Source: JBOZRQ01 sp050789255 (lineage in GTDB: Bacteria; Bacillota; Sulfobacillia; Symbiobacteriales; Symbiobacteriaceae). Taken from it: a stretch of 14,437 nt of DNA. Shown here piece after piece: positions 5,114 through 12,170 of this stretch. Positions within the stretch are counted from its first letter, which is position 1. Each line of letters starts with the position of its first letter. The notes beneath the pieces are model-generated. The model worked only from the letters and a program-made list of their open reading frames with translations, made no database searches and was not told where the DNA came from. The translations under genes were made by a program, and so were the position numbers. The stretch is taken from contig JBOZRQ010000028.1 of the NCBI GenBank assembly GCA_050789255.1, positions 1 through 14,437 of the forward strand, given 5' to 3'.

Positions 5114-7437
5114 ACCTTGGCTACGCTCTCCTCGATCAGGGTCCGCAGTTTTGCCGGGTTGAGCGGCATCTCGCTGATGCGGATGCCGTACTCCTTGAGC
5201 GCATCCTCGAAGGCGTTGGCGAAGACCGCCGCGCACGGGATCACGCCTGCCTCACCGGCGCCCTTGATGCCCAGCGGGTTGAGCGGCGACTTGGTCTCGA
5301 TGTGATCGATCTCCACCTTTGGCATCTCGGTGGCCGTCGGCAGGAGATAGTCGGCAAAGGTGGTCGTCAGCAACTGGCCGTTCTCATCGAAGACCAGCTT
5401 CTCGTAGAAGGCGCCGCCGATGCCCTGCGCCACGCCGCCATGGATCTGGCCCTCGACGATCATCGGGTTGATCAGGGTGCCGCAGTCGTGGACCACGCAG
5501 TAGCGCAGGATCTTCATGAACCCCGTGGCAGGGTCGACCTCGACCACCGCCGCATGGGCGCCGGCCGGGAAGGTCGACTGCTGCGGGCTGAAGAACTTGG
5601 TCACCTCCAGGCCCGGCTCGCCGCCGAACTGCAGGGTGCCGCGCAGCGGGTTGGCCCGGCGGGCCAGCTCCCCGAGCGACAGCGCCCGGCTGGGCGCCCC
5701 CTTGACCCGGGCATGCCCATCCGCCAGCTCAATATCGGCAGCATCGCACTCCAGGAAGTGGGCTGCGATCATCTTGGCGCGCTCGGCCAGCGCCTGGCCG
5801 GCCAGGTAGGCCGCGTTCCCCACGATCACCGCCGCCCGGGAGGCGAAGGTGCCAATGCCAAAGGAGATGGCCGCCGTGTCGCCGGTGCTGACGTGGATAT
5901 CCTTCACATCGACGCCGATCTGATCGGCCACCACCTGGGCGAAGGTGGTGAAGTGGCCCTGCCCCTGGGTGCCCACGCCGGTGGCGACCAGCACCTTGCC
6001 CGAGGGCTCAATGCGGACCTTGACCCCCTCGTAGGGTCCCGGGCCGGAGCCTTCCACGTAGAAGGCCATGCCAAGGCCGATGAAGCGCCCGTCCTTGCGA
6101 GCCTCGGCCTGCATCGCCCGCACCGCGGGGATGTCGACCAGGGCCTCCAGCTTGCGGGCCAGCTCGGGGTAGTTGCCGCTGTCGTACTTGCAGGGCGCCC
6201 AGTCCTGGTAGATCAGGCCGGTGTCCCACGGGAACTCATCGGGCTGGATGAAGTTGCGCTTGCGCACCTCCAGGGGATCGAGGCCGAGCTTCTCGGCGAT
6301 GCGGTCCATCATGCGCTCCATGACGAAGACGCCATGCGGGCGGCCGGCGCCCCGGTACGGGGTGACGGTGGGCTTGTTGGTGTAGACCGCCTTGAACTCC
6401 ACGCTGTAGTTGCGCAGCCGGTATGGGCCGGGAAGGGTGGTGATCGAGATGATCGGCACCTGGATGCCGTACGGCGTGTAGGCGCCGCTGTCGTGGAGCA
6501 GCGAGGTCTTCAGGCCCAACAGAATGCCCTGGTCATCGAAGACGACCTCGGCATCGTGCACCTGCTCCCGCTCCTGGGTGGTGGCGAAGAAGTGCTCCCG
6601 GCGGTCCTCGATCCACTTGACCGGGCGCCGCAGCCGCAGGGCCGCGAAGGGCACCAGGACCTCCTCGGGGTAGAACATCATCACCTTCGGGCCGAAGCCG
6701 CCGCCCACATCCGGGGCGATCAGGCGGAAGTTCATCTCCGGGATGGAGAACCAGTTCGCCAGCCCGCCCCGCAGGGAGATCGGCGCCTGGGTCGAGACGT
6801 ACATGGTCAGGTTCTCGCCCTCCGGGATCGCCACCACGCCCCGGGTCTCCATGGGCGAGGCGGTGCCGCGGTCGAGGCGGAACCTTTCCTGATAGATATG
6901 TACTCCTGGCCGCGCCCGCACGCCGGCGTAGTCGCCCACGTTGCGCACGTAATGCCCGCCGACGTTGGACGGGATTTCGTCGTGGACCTTCGGAGCGTCC
7001 GGCGCGGCGGCAGCCTCCAGATCGGCGGCCACCGGCAGTGCCTCGTACTCCACCTCCACCAGGTCTGCGGCATCCTCCGCCACATAGCGGTTGATGGCGA
7101 CCACGAAGGCCACCGCCTCGCCCACGTGCCGGACCTTCTCCTTGGCGAGGGCCGACTGGGTGCGGGGGTGTTTCAGATCATCATGGGGGATGAGGATGGG
7201 CAGCGGGCCATTCAGCTTGCCCAGGTCTTCGGCGGTGAGCACCATCTCGACGCCGGGCAGCGCCGCCGCCTTGCTGGTGTCGATGCGCAGAATCCGGGCA
7301 TGGGCGTGCGGCGACCGCACGACGGCGCCGTGCAGCATGTCGGGGCGCTGCACATCATCGACGAACAGCCCCTTGCCGCGCAACAGGCGCGGGTCCTCGT
7401 TGCGGCGGATCCCTTCGCCGAAGGCGCGGGAGGTCAT
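5110..7437 (-). CDS. Molybdenum hydroxylase large (Moco) subunit, CoxL form II-like
   Basis: 775 aa, usual for CoxL/XdhB-type catalytic subunits that bind Mo-molybdopterin cytosine dinucleotide and hydroxylate a substrate with water. The N-terminal hammerhead-type domain (about 18-130) contains HGAVVRSPHAHARI. The Moco domain shows DVGGGFGPK (243-251), GTQGQGH (489-495) and KGAGEAG (725-731), with Glu729 as the catalytic base of the family. At 360-366 it reads PYRGAGR. Form I CO dehydrogenase has AYXCSFR with a copper-binding Cys; here Gly363 takes that place, so CO oxidation is unlikely and the substrate is unknown. The start is the ATG at 7435-7437, overlapping the small-subunit stop (ATGA); an open extension to 7959 only shadows the small subunit. 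The gene lies between the [2Fe-2S] subunit and maturation genes coxE/coxD. Confidence 0.94.
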   Translation of the reverse strand: MTSRAFGEGIRRNEDPRLLRGKGLFVDDVQRPDMLHGAVVRSPHAHARILRIDTSKAAALPGVEMVLTAEDLGKLNGPLPILIPHDDLKHPRTQSALAKEKVRHVGEAVAFVVAINRYVAEDAADLVEVEYEALPVAADLEAAAAPDAPKVHDEIPSNVGGHYVRNVGDYAGVRARPGVHIYQERFRLDRGTASPMETRGVVAIPEGENLTMYVSTQAPISLRGGLANWFSIPEMNFRLIAPDVGGGFGPKVMMFYPEEVLVPFAALRLRRPVKWIEDRREHFFATTQEREQVHDAEVVFDDQGILLGLKTSLLHDSGAYTPYGIQVPIISITTLPGPYRLRNYSVEFKAVYTNKPTVTPYRGAGRPHGVFVMERMMDRIAEKLGLDPLEVRKRNFIQPDEFPWDTGLIYQDWAPCKYDSGNYPELARKLEALVDIPAVRAMQAEARKDGRFIGLGMAFYVEGSGPGPYEGVKVRIEPSGKVLVATGVGTQGQGHFTTFAQVVADQIGVDVKDIHVSTGDTAAISFGIGTFASRAAVIVGNAAYLAGQALAERAKMIAAHFLECDAADIELADGHARVKGAPSRALSLGELARRANPLRGTLQFGGEPGLEVTKFFSPQQSTFPAGAHAAVVEVDPATGFMKILRYCVVHDCGTLINPMIVEGQIHGGVAQGIGGAFYEKLVFDENGQLLTTTFADYLLPTATEMPKVEIDHIETKSPLNPLGIKGAGEAGVIPCAAVFANAFEDALKEYGIRISEMPLNPAKLRTLIEESVAKV

Positions 7438-7931
7438 TTCACACCGCTCCCTTCCACCGCCAGTTTCTCGGCGGCCAGTTTGACCGCCTTGACGATGTTC
7501 TGATAGCCGGTGCACCGGCAGATGTTGCCGCTGATCGCCTGCCGAATCTCCTCCTCGGAGGGGTTCGGGTTCTCCTTCAGGTAGGGCAGCAGGGTCATCA
7601 GGAAGCCCGGGGTGCAGAACCCGCACTGAAGCCCATGGGCCTCCCAGAAGCCCTCCTGGATCGGGTGAAGTTCGCCTTCCTTGGTCGCCAGGCCCTCCAC
7701 CGTGGTGATCTCGGCGCCGTCGACCTGGACGGCAAAGGTCAGGCAGGAACGGACCGCCTCGCCGCCGACCAGCACCGTGCAGGCGCCGCAGACGCCATGC
7801 TCGCAGCCGACGTGGGTACCCGTCAGGCCCAGCTCGTGGCGGATGAAGTCGGAGAGCAGAAGGCGGGGCTCCACGGTGCGGGTGTACGGTTTGCCGTTGA
7901 CTGTGAGGGTAATGGTGCGCTGCTCGGTCAT
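7434..7931 (-). CDS. Molybdenum hydroxylase small subunit with two [2Fe-2S] clusters (CoxS-like)
   Basis: 165 aa, full length. It passes electrons from the Mo centre to the FAD subunit. The N-terminal plant-type ferredoxin domain carries Cys43, Cys48, Cys51 and Cys63 (CEHGVCGAC...C). The C-terminal helical domain carries Cys103, Cys106, Cys138 and Cys140 (CGFC...CRC), so all eight ligands are present. The NICRCTGYQNIV end motif is characteristic of the CoxS/XDH family. There is no Tat signal, as expected, so the complex is cytoplasmic or peripheral to the membrane. Both ends are ATGA overlaps, with the FAD-subunit gene upstream and the large-subunit gene downstream, giving the conserved M-S-L order. 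Confidence 0.97.
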   Translation of the reverse strand: MTEQRTITLTVNGKPYTRTVEPRLLLSDFIRHELGLTGTHVGCEHGVCGACTVLVGGEAVRSCLTFAVQVDGAEITTVEGLATKEGELHPIQEGFWEAHGLQCGFCTPGFLMTLLPYLKENPNPSEEEIRQAISGNICRCTGYQNIVKAVKLAAEKLAVEGSGVK

Positions 7932-8815
7932 GCCTGTCCGCCTCCTTGGCTCGTTGCACGCTGGAGCGCCTTGGTCAGCGCCCGCTCCGTGAGCACCCCG
8001 GCCAGCTGTTGGCGGTACTCGGCGGTGCCGTGAACATCGGTATCGGGCATGACGGCGCCCATCACGGCCTGGGCGGCTGCGGCAAAGCCCTCGGGGGAGG
8101 GCGCCTTCCCCTTCAGCAGATCCTCGGCGTCCCGGGCTCGCACGGGCGTCATGCCCACGCCGGTAAGGCCCAGCCGGCAGTCTGCCACCGTGCCGTCCTC
8201 AGCCAAGGTCAGGGTCGCAGCCACCCCGGCGAGGGCGAAGTCGCCGTGCCGGCGGGCCAGCTCCTCGAAGGCGTACCCGGTGCGCTCCGGCAGGACCGGC
8301 ACCCGCACCTCTGTCAGCAGCTCCCCGGCCTGCACGCAGGTGGTGAAGTACATCAGGAAAAACTCTTCGGCCGGCACCTCGCGCACACCGTCCGGACCGG
8401 TGATCACCAGCGTTGCCTCCAGCGCCACCATGACGGCCGGCAACTCCGCCGAGGGATCGGCATGCACCAGGCTCCCGCCGATGGTGCCCCGGTTCCGGAT
8501 TTGGATGTGGCCAATGTTGTGCATGGTCTGGGTCAGCAGCGGCTGCCGCTCCCGGACCAGTTCCGACTTTTCGACCATCACGTGGCGCGTCATGGCGCCA
8601 ATGCAAAGATGTCCGTCCTCTTCACGGATGTAAGTGAGCCCTTCCACCCGGCGCAGGTCGATCAAAACCTTGGGCCGGGCCAGGCGCATATTGAGCACGG
8701 GGATCAGGCTCTGACCGCCGGCGAGGAGTTTGGCGTCGTCGCCGTGCTCCTGCAGCAGCGCCAGCACCTCCTCCACCGTGGTGGGATCTGCATACGCAAA
8801 CTGTGGGGGTTTCAT
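7928..8815 (-). CDS. Molybdenum hydroxylase medium (FAD) subunit, CoxM-like
   Basis: 295 aa. It holds FAD and passes electrons to the final acceptor. The two flavin-binding motifs of the CoxM/CutM family are present: AGGQSL (32-37) and TIGGSLVHADPSAELP (111-126). The C-terminal CO_deh_flav_C-type domain includes the RRHGDFALAGVAA segment. There is no insertion able to hold an extra [4Fe-4S] cluster such as that in 4-hydroxybenzoyl-CoA reductase. The start is the ATG at 8813-8815 with a GGGAGG site upstream; a further upstream frame to 8896 would run into the CoxG-like gene and adds non-conserved residues. The CoxG-like gene ends 20 nt before it; the small-subunit gene overlaps its stop. Confidence 0.95.
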   Translation of the reverse strand: MKPPQFAYADPTTVEEVLALLQEHGDDAKLLAGGQSLIPVLNMRLARPKVLIDLRRVEGLTYIREEDGHLCIGAMTRHVMVEKSELVRERQPLLTQTMHNIGHIQIRNRGTIGGSLVHADPSAELPAVMVALEATLVITGPDGVREVPAEEFFLMYFTTCVQAGELLTEVRVPVLPERTGYAFEELARRHGDFALAGVAATLTLAEDGTVADCRLGLTGVGMTPVRARDAEDLLKGKAPSPEGFAAAAQAVMGAVMPDTDVHGTAEYRQQLAGVLTERALTKALQRATSQGGGQA

Positions 8816-8835
8816 AGTCGGCCGCTTCCCTCCCG

Positions 8836-9282
8836 TTATGCCGTCCGGGCGTTCAGTTCTTTCTGGGCGGTATTGAAGAACTCGCCGATCAGCCACTTGG
8901 CCACGCCGCCCAGCACCCGCTGCCCGACCATGGCCACCGGGCCACCAACGCTGACATCCCAGTTGTAGACGATCTTGGTCCCGCCGACCTGCTCCACAAA
9001 GTCCATGCGGCCCCCAATGTTGGCGAAACCGCCGGAGCCGTTGGTTTCAATCTTGAGCGTCATCGACGCCGGCTCGACCTTGTCGGTGACCTGGAGCTTT
9101 CCTTCATAGGAGCCCTTGATGGCCGCCAGCCCGACCTTGATGGCGACCGCATACTCATCCGGTCCCGTCCTTGTTAACCGTTCACAGCCGGGGGTGCACT
9201 TGGCCAGGACCGTCTCATCATTGAGCAACGCCCAAACCTGCTCGCGGGACCCCTTCAGAATGACCTCTCCGGTCACCTGCAT
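8836..9282 (-). CDS. CoxG-like SRPBCC-fold protein
   Basis: 148 aa, first gene of the operon. CoxG proteins have the START/SRPBCC hydrophobic-cavity fold and accompany CO dehydrogenase-type enzymes; in Oligotropha CoxG has been linked to membrane attachment of the enzyme. Family features are GEVILKGSREQVWALLNDETVLAKCTPGCE at the N-terminus (spread over residues 5-34), the KGSYEGKLQV strand (around 56-65) and the VGGPVAMVGQRVL helix. The protein stops soon after this helix, so the longer C-terminal membrane-anchor extension of the Oligotropha protein is absent. The start ATG at 9282 follows AAGGAG by 10 nt. A role in the hydroxylase complex is inferred from family and position. Confidence 0.92.
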   Translation of the reverse strand: MQVTGEVILKGSREQVWALLNDETVLAKCTPGCERLTRTGPDEYAVAIKVGLAAIKGSYEGKLQVTDKVEPASMTLKIETNGSGGFANIGGRMDFVEQVGGTKIVYNWDVSVGGPVAMVGQRVLGGVAKWLIGEFFNTAQKELNARTA

Positions 9283-9501
9283 GGCGCTTCATCTCCTTGT
9301 TCCGACGAAGAGTGACACGGCAGCCAGGTTCAATCACACTACGCTCAGTTCGGCTGAGACCCCTGCCTAACCCTTTGTAAAAGTTATCTAATTACGTATT
9401 AAGGCCCATATGAGAAGATTGGTAGAGCGGGATGCGGTACAGGAATTCCATGTGGTAGAACGGAATGATGATGTGTCAACCGTCTGAAGGGGTGTTGGGC
9501 G
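9283..9501. promoter_or_regulatory. Divergent promoter region between hydroxylase operon and CoA-transferase gene
   Basis: This 219-bp gap is the only sizeable space between the two divergent units. The AT-rich core (9374-9402) offers weak overlapping promoters: on the plus strand TTGTAA, 16 nt, TATTAA (9375-9402); on the minus strand TTAATA, 17 nt, TACAAA, nearly the same bases. Each hexamer matches at only 4/6. A small perfect inverted repeat, CTCAG-TTCGG-CTGAG, lies in the operon-side leader near 9349-9363. The CoA-transferase side has AAGGGGTG 7 nt before its ATG. I recognise no specific operator and see no small gene. Confidence 0.45.
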
Positions 9502-10689
9502 ATGAACCAAGCGCTTGCCGGTATAAAGGTACTCGACCTGTCGAGAATTCTGACCGGTCCTTTTTGCACGATGTTGCTCGCAGATATGGGAGCCGAAGTG
9601 ACCAAGGTAGAGGTGCCCGCCACCGGCGATGACACTCGCCAGTGGGGTCCGCCGTTTGTCGGAACCGAGTCGACCTACTTCCTGAGCGTCAACCGCAACA
9701 AGCAGAGCCTCACCCTCAACCTCAAGAACCCCGAGGGGCGCGAGGTCTTCCTGCGCCTGGTTAAAGAGGCGGACATCCTGGTGGAAAACTTCCGCCCCGG
9801 CACCATGGAGAAGCTGGGCTTTGGCTACCAGCAGCTCGCCGAGATCAACCCCCGGCTGATCTACGCCGCAGTCTCCGGCTTCGGGCTCACTGGCCCTTAC
9901 AGCGACCGGGGCGGCTTCGATGTGCTCGCCCAGGCCATGGGCGGGATGATGTCGGTCACCGGCGAGGAAGGGCGCCCACCGGCCAAGGCCGGCATGTCGA
10001 TTGCCGACATTGGCGCCGGTATGTACGCCACCATCGGGATCCTGGCTGCCCTGCAGGCCCGGGCTGTGACTGGCCGTGGGCAGATGCTGGAGACCTCGCT
10101 GCTCGATACCATCGTCTCCTGGCAGACCTACCTGGCGACCGCCTACTGGGCCACGGGCAAGCTGCCCCGGCGCGCCGGCTCTGCGCACCCCTCGATCGTG
10201 CCCTATCAGGCGCTGAAGGCCAAGGATCAGTACTTCATCGTGGCCGTGGGCAACGACGGCCTCTGGCAGAAGTTCTGTGCGGCGGTGGGGCGCCCGGAGC
10301 TCGCCGGAGATGAACGCTTCAAGACCAACAAGGACCGCGTCGCCCAGCGCGACGTGCTGATCCCCTTGCTGGAGGAGATCCTAGCCGCTGACACGGCGAC
10401 GGCCTGGGCCGAGAAGCTCGAAGCGGCCGGCGTGCCCGCCGGGCCGATCTACAGCCTGGATCAGGTCTGGTCCGACCCCCACGTGCTCGCCCGGGAGATG
10501 GTGGTCGAGGTGGAGCATCCCACCCTGGGCACCATCAAGCAGCCCGGCTTCCCGATCAAGTTCTCAGACACGCCGGGGACGGTCAGGACCGCCCCTCCCC
10601 TGCTCGGTCAGCATACCGACGCCGTCCTCGCCCGCCTGGGCTATTCGGCGGAAGAGATCGAGCGGATGCGGCAGAACGGCGCCATTTAA
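9502..10689 (+). CDS. CaiB/BaiF-family class III CoA-transferase
   Basis: 395 aa, standard length for the family. It transfers CoA between carboxylic acids, forming an interlocked dimer in the cytoplasm. Evidence includes LAGIKVLDLSRILTGPFCTMLLADMGAEVTKVE across residues 5-37, the SVNRNKQSLTLNLK segment, ILVENFRPGTMEKLG (92-106), YAAVSGFGLTGPYSDRGGFD, and Asp169 in GMSIADIGAGMYA. That Asp is at the position of the catalytic Asp of formyl-CoA transferase. The C-terminal AGVPAGPIYSLDQVWSDPHV is also typical. The start ATG has AAGGGGTG 7 nt upstream. It is divergent from the molybdenum hydroxylase operon and ends at a strong terminator. Substrates cannot be read from the sequence; racemase and hydratase relatives share the fold, but the Asp favours a transferase. 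Confidence 0.93.
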   Translation: MNQALAGIKVLDLSRILTGPFCTMLLADMGAEVTKVEVPATGDDTRQWGPPFVGTESTYFLSVNRNKQSLTLNLKNPEGREVFLRLVKEADILVENFRPGTMEKLGFGYQQLAEINPRLIYAAVSGFGLTGPYSDRGGFDVLAQAMGGMMSVTGEEGRPPAKAGMSIADIGAGMYATIGILAALQARAVTGRGQMLETSLLDTIVSWQTYLATAYWATGKLPRRAGSAHPSIVPYQALKAKDQYFIVAVGNDGLWQKFCAAVGRPELAGDERFKTNKDRVAQRDVLIPLLEEILAADTATAWAEKLEAAGVPAGPIYSLDQVWSDPHVLAREMVVEVEHPTLGTIKQPGFPIKFSDTPGTVRTAPPLLGQHTDAVLARLGYSAEEIERMRQNGAI

Positions 10690-10696
10690 AGAAATC

Positions 10697-10726
10697 AGCC
10701 CCCGCTGTCTGCGGGGGCTTCTTGTT
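10697..10726. terminator. Bidirectional terminator between convergent genes
   Basis: A perfect 9-bp stem AGCCCCCGC/GCGGGGGCT with loop TGTCT is followed on the plus strand by TTCTTGTT. It lies 8 nt after the CoA-transferase stop. The minus-strand side has a weaker T-rich tail (TTTCTTT), so it may also end the convergent HAAS-domain gene. Confidence 0.85.
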
Positions 10727-10732
10727 ATCCTG

Positions 10733-11641
10733 TTAGTCGGCCACCGTGCTGCGCCGGCGCCGTGAGTTCCAGACCATGAAGACGATCAGTCCGACCATCA
10801 GCAGCCCGATGAGCACGGCGGTGAACAGCACGTTGGTGCCCGTGTGCTGGAACTGGGCGATCGCCGGCTGGTCAAAACCGCCCACGGTCATCTGCCGAAC
10901 GTCAGCGGCCCATCTGTCGACTTCGGCCTGGACGCCGTGGACCCAGTACCCCACTACGTCGGGCAGCATGGCCGTAAAGATCGCAAAGCCGAAAGCGGCG
11001 AGCGCTGCCGCACCAAGTCCGGCATAGACGGCGGCCCGCAGGGTCCAGCGCAGGGCACGGCCCGTCCACCGGAGCACGGCGAGGGCTACCCTGCCGAGCC
11101 CCCGCATGTCGTGCAGGCGGCGCCCGGCCCACAGCCTCAGAACGATGATACCGCGCCGCAGCTGGTTGAATCGCCGACCGATCCAGGCCACCGTCCGGCC
11201 TGCCGGTCCCCGGGCGGCACGGAGCGCCCAGGTCGCCTTGCTGTAGGTCCACGACAGTCCGATGCGCAGCCAGTGCAGTACCGTCAGCAAGAAGGCAGCG
11301 AGCCGCCGGACCAGGGCGACGAACAGCCGCCACATGCCACGGACCAGGTCCGCAGCGGCAATGGTTACCTCGCGGGCGCCGGTATGTACATCGACGACCT
11401 GCACACCGGGCAGCTGCGCCATAAAGGCCTTCGCATACTCCTCGGGCGTTCCGAACCCGGCGAGGATTTCGGCGACCTGCTCAGGCTCGCTCACGGTGCT
11501 CTTGTGGCGGCTGAGCACATCCATGACGTGGCTTTCGACCTCGAGCGCCGCTTCGACCCGCACATGGTTGGGAGCGCTGCTGAGGGCGGTGCGCAGACGG
11601 CGGTTGAACTCACGAACCAGGACTTGTGCTTCGGGCTGCAT
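10733..11641 (-). CDS. HAAS-domain (DUF1700-like) membrane protein paired with PadR
   Basis: 302 aa. The N-terminal helical region (1-80) ends in a segment around EPEQVAEILAGFGTPEEYAKAF, typical of the HAAS/DUF1700 regulatory domain that accompanies PadR regulators in Firmicutes. Residues 100-200 are unusually rich in Trp and Arg, with hydrophobic stretches broken by Arg pairs. Clear membrane segments follow at about 203-226 and 270-291, the latter ending in a positive RRRR stop-transfer. The ATG at 11639-11641 has a perfect AAAGGAGG 9 nt upstream, formed partly by the end of padR, and is only 4 nt beyond the padR stop, so the two are co-translated. It is probably a membrane partner or target of the PadR regulator; the specific function is unknown. 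Confidence 0.8.
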   Translation of the reverse strand: MQPEAQVLVREFNRRLRTALSSAPNHVRVEAALEVESHVMDVLSRHKSTVSEPEQVAEILAGFGTPEEYAKAFMAQLPGVQVVDVHTGAREVTIAAADLVRGMWRLFVALVRRLAAFLLTVLHWLRIGLSWTYSKATWALRAARGPAGRTVAWIGRRFNQLRRGIIVLRLWAGRRLHDMRGLGRVALAVLRWTGRALRWTLRAAVYAGLGAAALAAFGFAIFTAMLPDVVGYWVHGVQAEVDRWAADVRQMTVGGFDQPAIAQFQHTGTNVLFTAVLIGLLMVGLIVFMVWNSRRRRSTVAD

Positions 11642-11645
11642 GGGG

Positions 11646-12008
11646 TTATGCCTCCTTTGCGGCGCCCGACGGCTCGGTGCCAAGGCGGGCGGACTTGATC
11701 ACTTGCTCCATGGATGCTGAGAACTCAACCCACTGGCGCACCATGCGCCCGGCCTGCTCGAGACCGACGGCGGTTAGCCGGTAGTACTTGCGGGGGTGGC
11801 CCTGGGTCCCGGTTACCCACTCGGCGGCGATCAACCCCTGACCGCTGAGGCGGCTAAGGAGCGGGTACATGGTTCCCTCCGACACCGGAAAGCCCCCGTC
11901 AGTGAGGCTGCTGATGATCTCAAGCCCGTACATTTGCCGGCGTGACAGGAGCAGCAGGACCGCCAGCTCCAGCCCGCCCTTTCGCAGTTGTGTGTCCCAA
12001 GCCTCCAA
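11646..12008 (-). CDS. PadR-family transcriptional regulator
   Basis: 120 aa. The winged-helix domain covers most of the protein: LELAVLLLLSRRQMYGLEIISSL, then GFPVSEGTMYPLLSRLSGQGLI (recognition helix region around 40-60), then the wing with GHPRKYYRLTAVG. These are textbook PadR features. The short C-terminal helix (residues 84-105) is the size expected for a subfamily 2-like dimerisation helix. The start is the TTG at 12006-12008, with AGGAGG 7 nt upstream and no better alternative. It is cotranscribed with the HAAS gene and divergent from the YczE-like gene. A 25-bp inverted repeat lies 22 nt upstream over its promoter, so autorepression is likely. Confidence 0.93.
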   Translation of the reverse strand: MEAWDTQLRKGGLELAVLLLLSRRQMYGLEIISSLTDGGFPVSEGTMYPLLSRLSGQGLIAAEWVTGTQGHPRKYYRLTAVGLEQAGRMVRQWVEFSASMEQVIKSARLGTEPSGAAKEA

Positions 12009-12030
12009 GGTTCAGCCTCCTCGGTACGCC

Positions 12031-12055
12031 ATATACTTTGCGTTACAAGGTATAT
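12031..12055. promoter_or_regulatory. Inverted-repeat operator, probable PadR site
   Basis: ATATACTTTG and CAAGGTATAT are separated by CGTTA, giving arms that match at 9 of 10 positions. AT-rich inverted repeats in the promoter of a padR gene are the usual autoregulatory operators of this family. The repeat touches the proposed -10 of padR and lies between the divergent padR and YczE-like genes, so it could control both. PadR binding itself is inference. Confidence 0.7.
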
Positions 12056-12083
12056 TGTCGTGCACAGTGGCAGTAGTTGTCAA
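12054..12083 (-). promoter_or_regulatory. Candidate padR promoter
   Basis: On the minus strand a perfect TTGACA (12078-12083) is followed after 18 nt by GACAAT (12054-12059, 4/6 match). The -10 abuts the inverted repeat, placing the repeat over the transcription start. An AT-rich alternative -10 (AATATA) would need a 21-nt spacer. Confidence 0.55.
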
Positions 12084-12170
12084 GATCGAGTTCAGAAATT
12101 CCCAGCACCCGGTGCGCCACTTCCTGCGTCAAAACCTCAAGCTTGTCCGCTGCAAGGAGCCGTGCTACCC

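Noticed and set aside
5110..7437. Annotation as genuine aerobic CO dehydrogenase
   Set aside because: The AYXCSFR loop with the copper-binding Cys is replaced by PYRGAGR.
5302..7503. Long plus-strand open frame of 733 codons opposite the large subunit
   Set aside because: High G+C coding DNA leaves long antisense frames. The translation is His/Gly/Arg/Asp-rich without any family motif, while the minus strand encodes an unmistakable Mo hydroxylase subunit.
7438..7959. In-frame 5' extension of the large subunit (to 949 codons)
   Set aside because: It lies entirely over the small-subunit gene in another frame and is Arg/Pro/Gly-rich junk. The ATGA-coupled start at 7437 fits the family's N-terminus.
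9418..9440. tRNA-like string TTGGTAGAGC in the divergent intergenic region
   Set aside because: Only the D-loop-like string matches. No acceptor stem, anticodon arm or T arm can be built around it.
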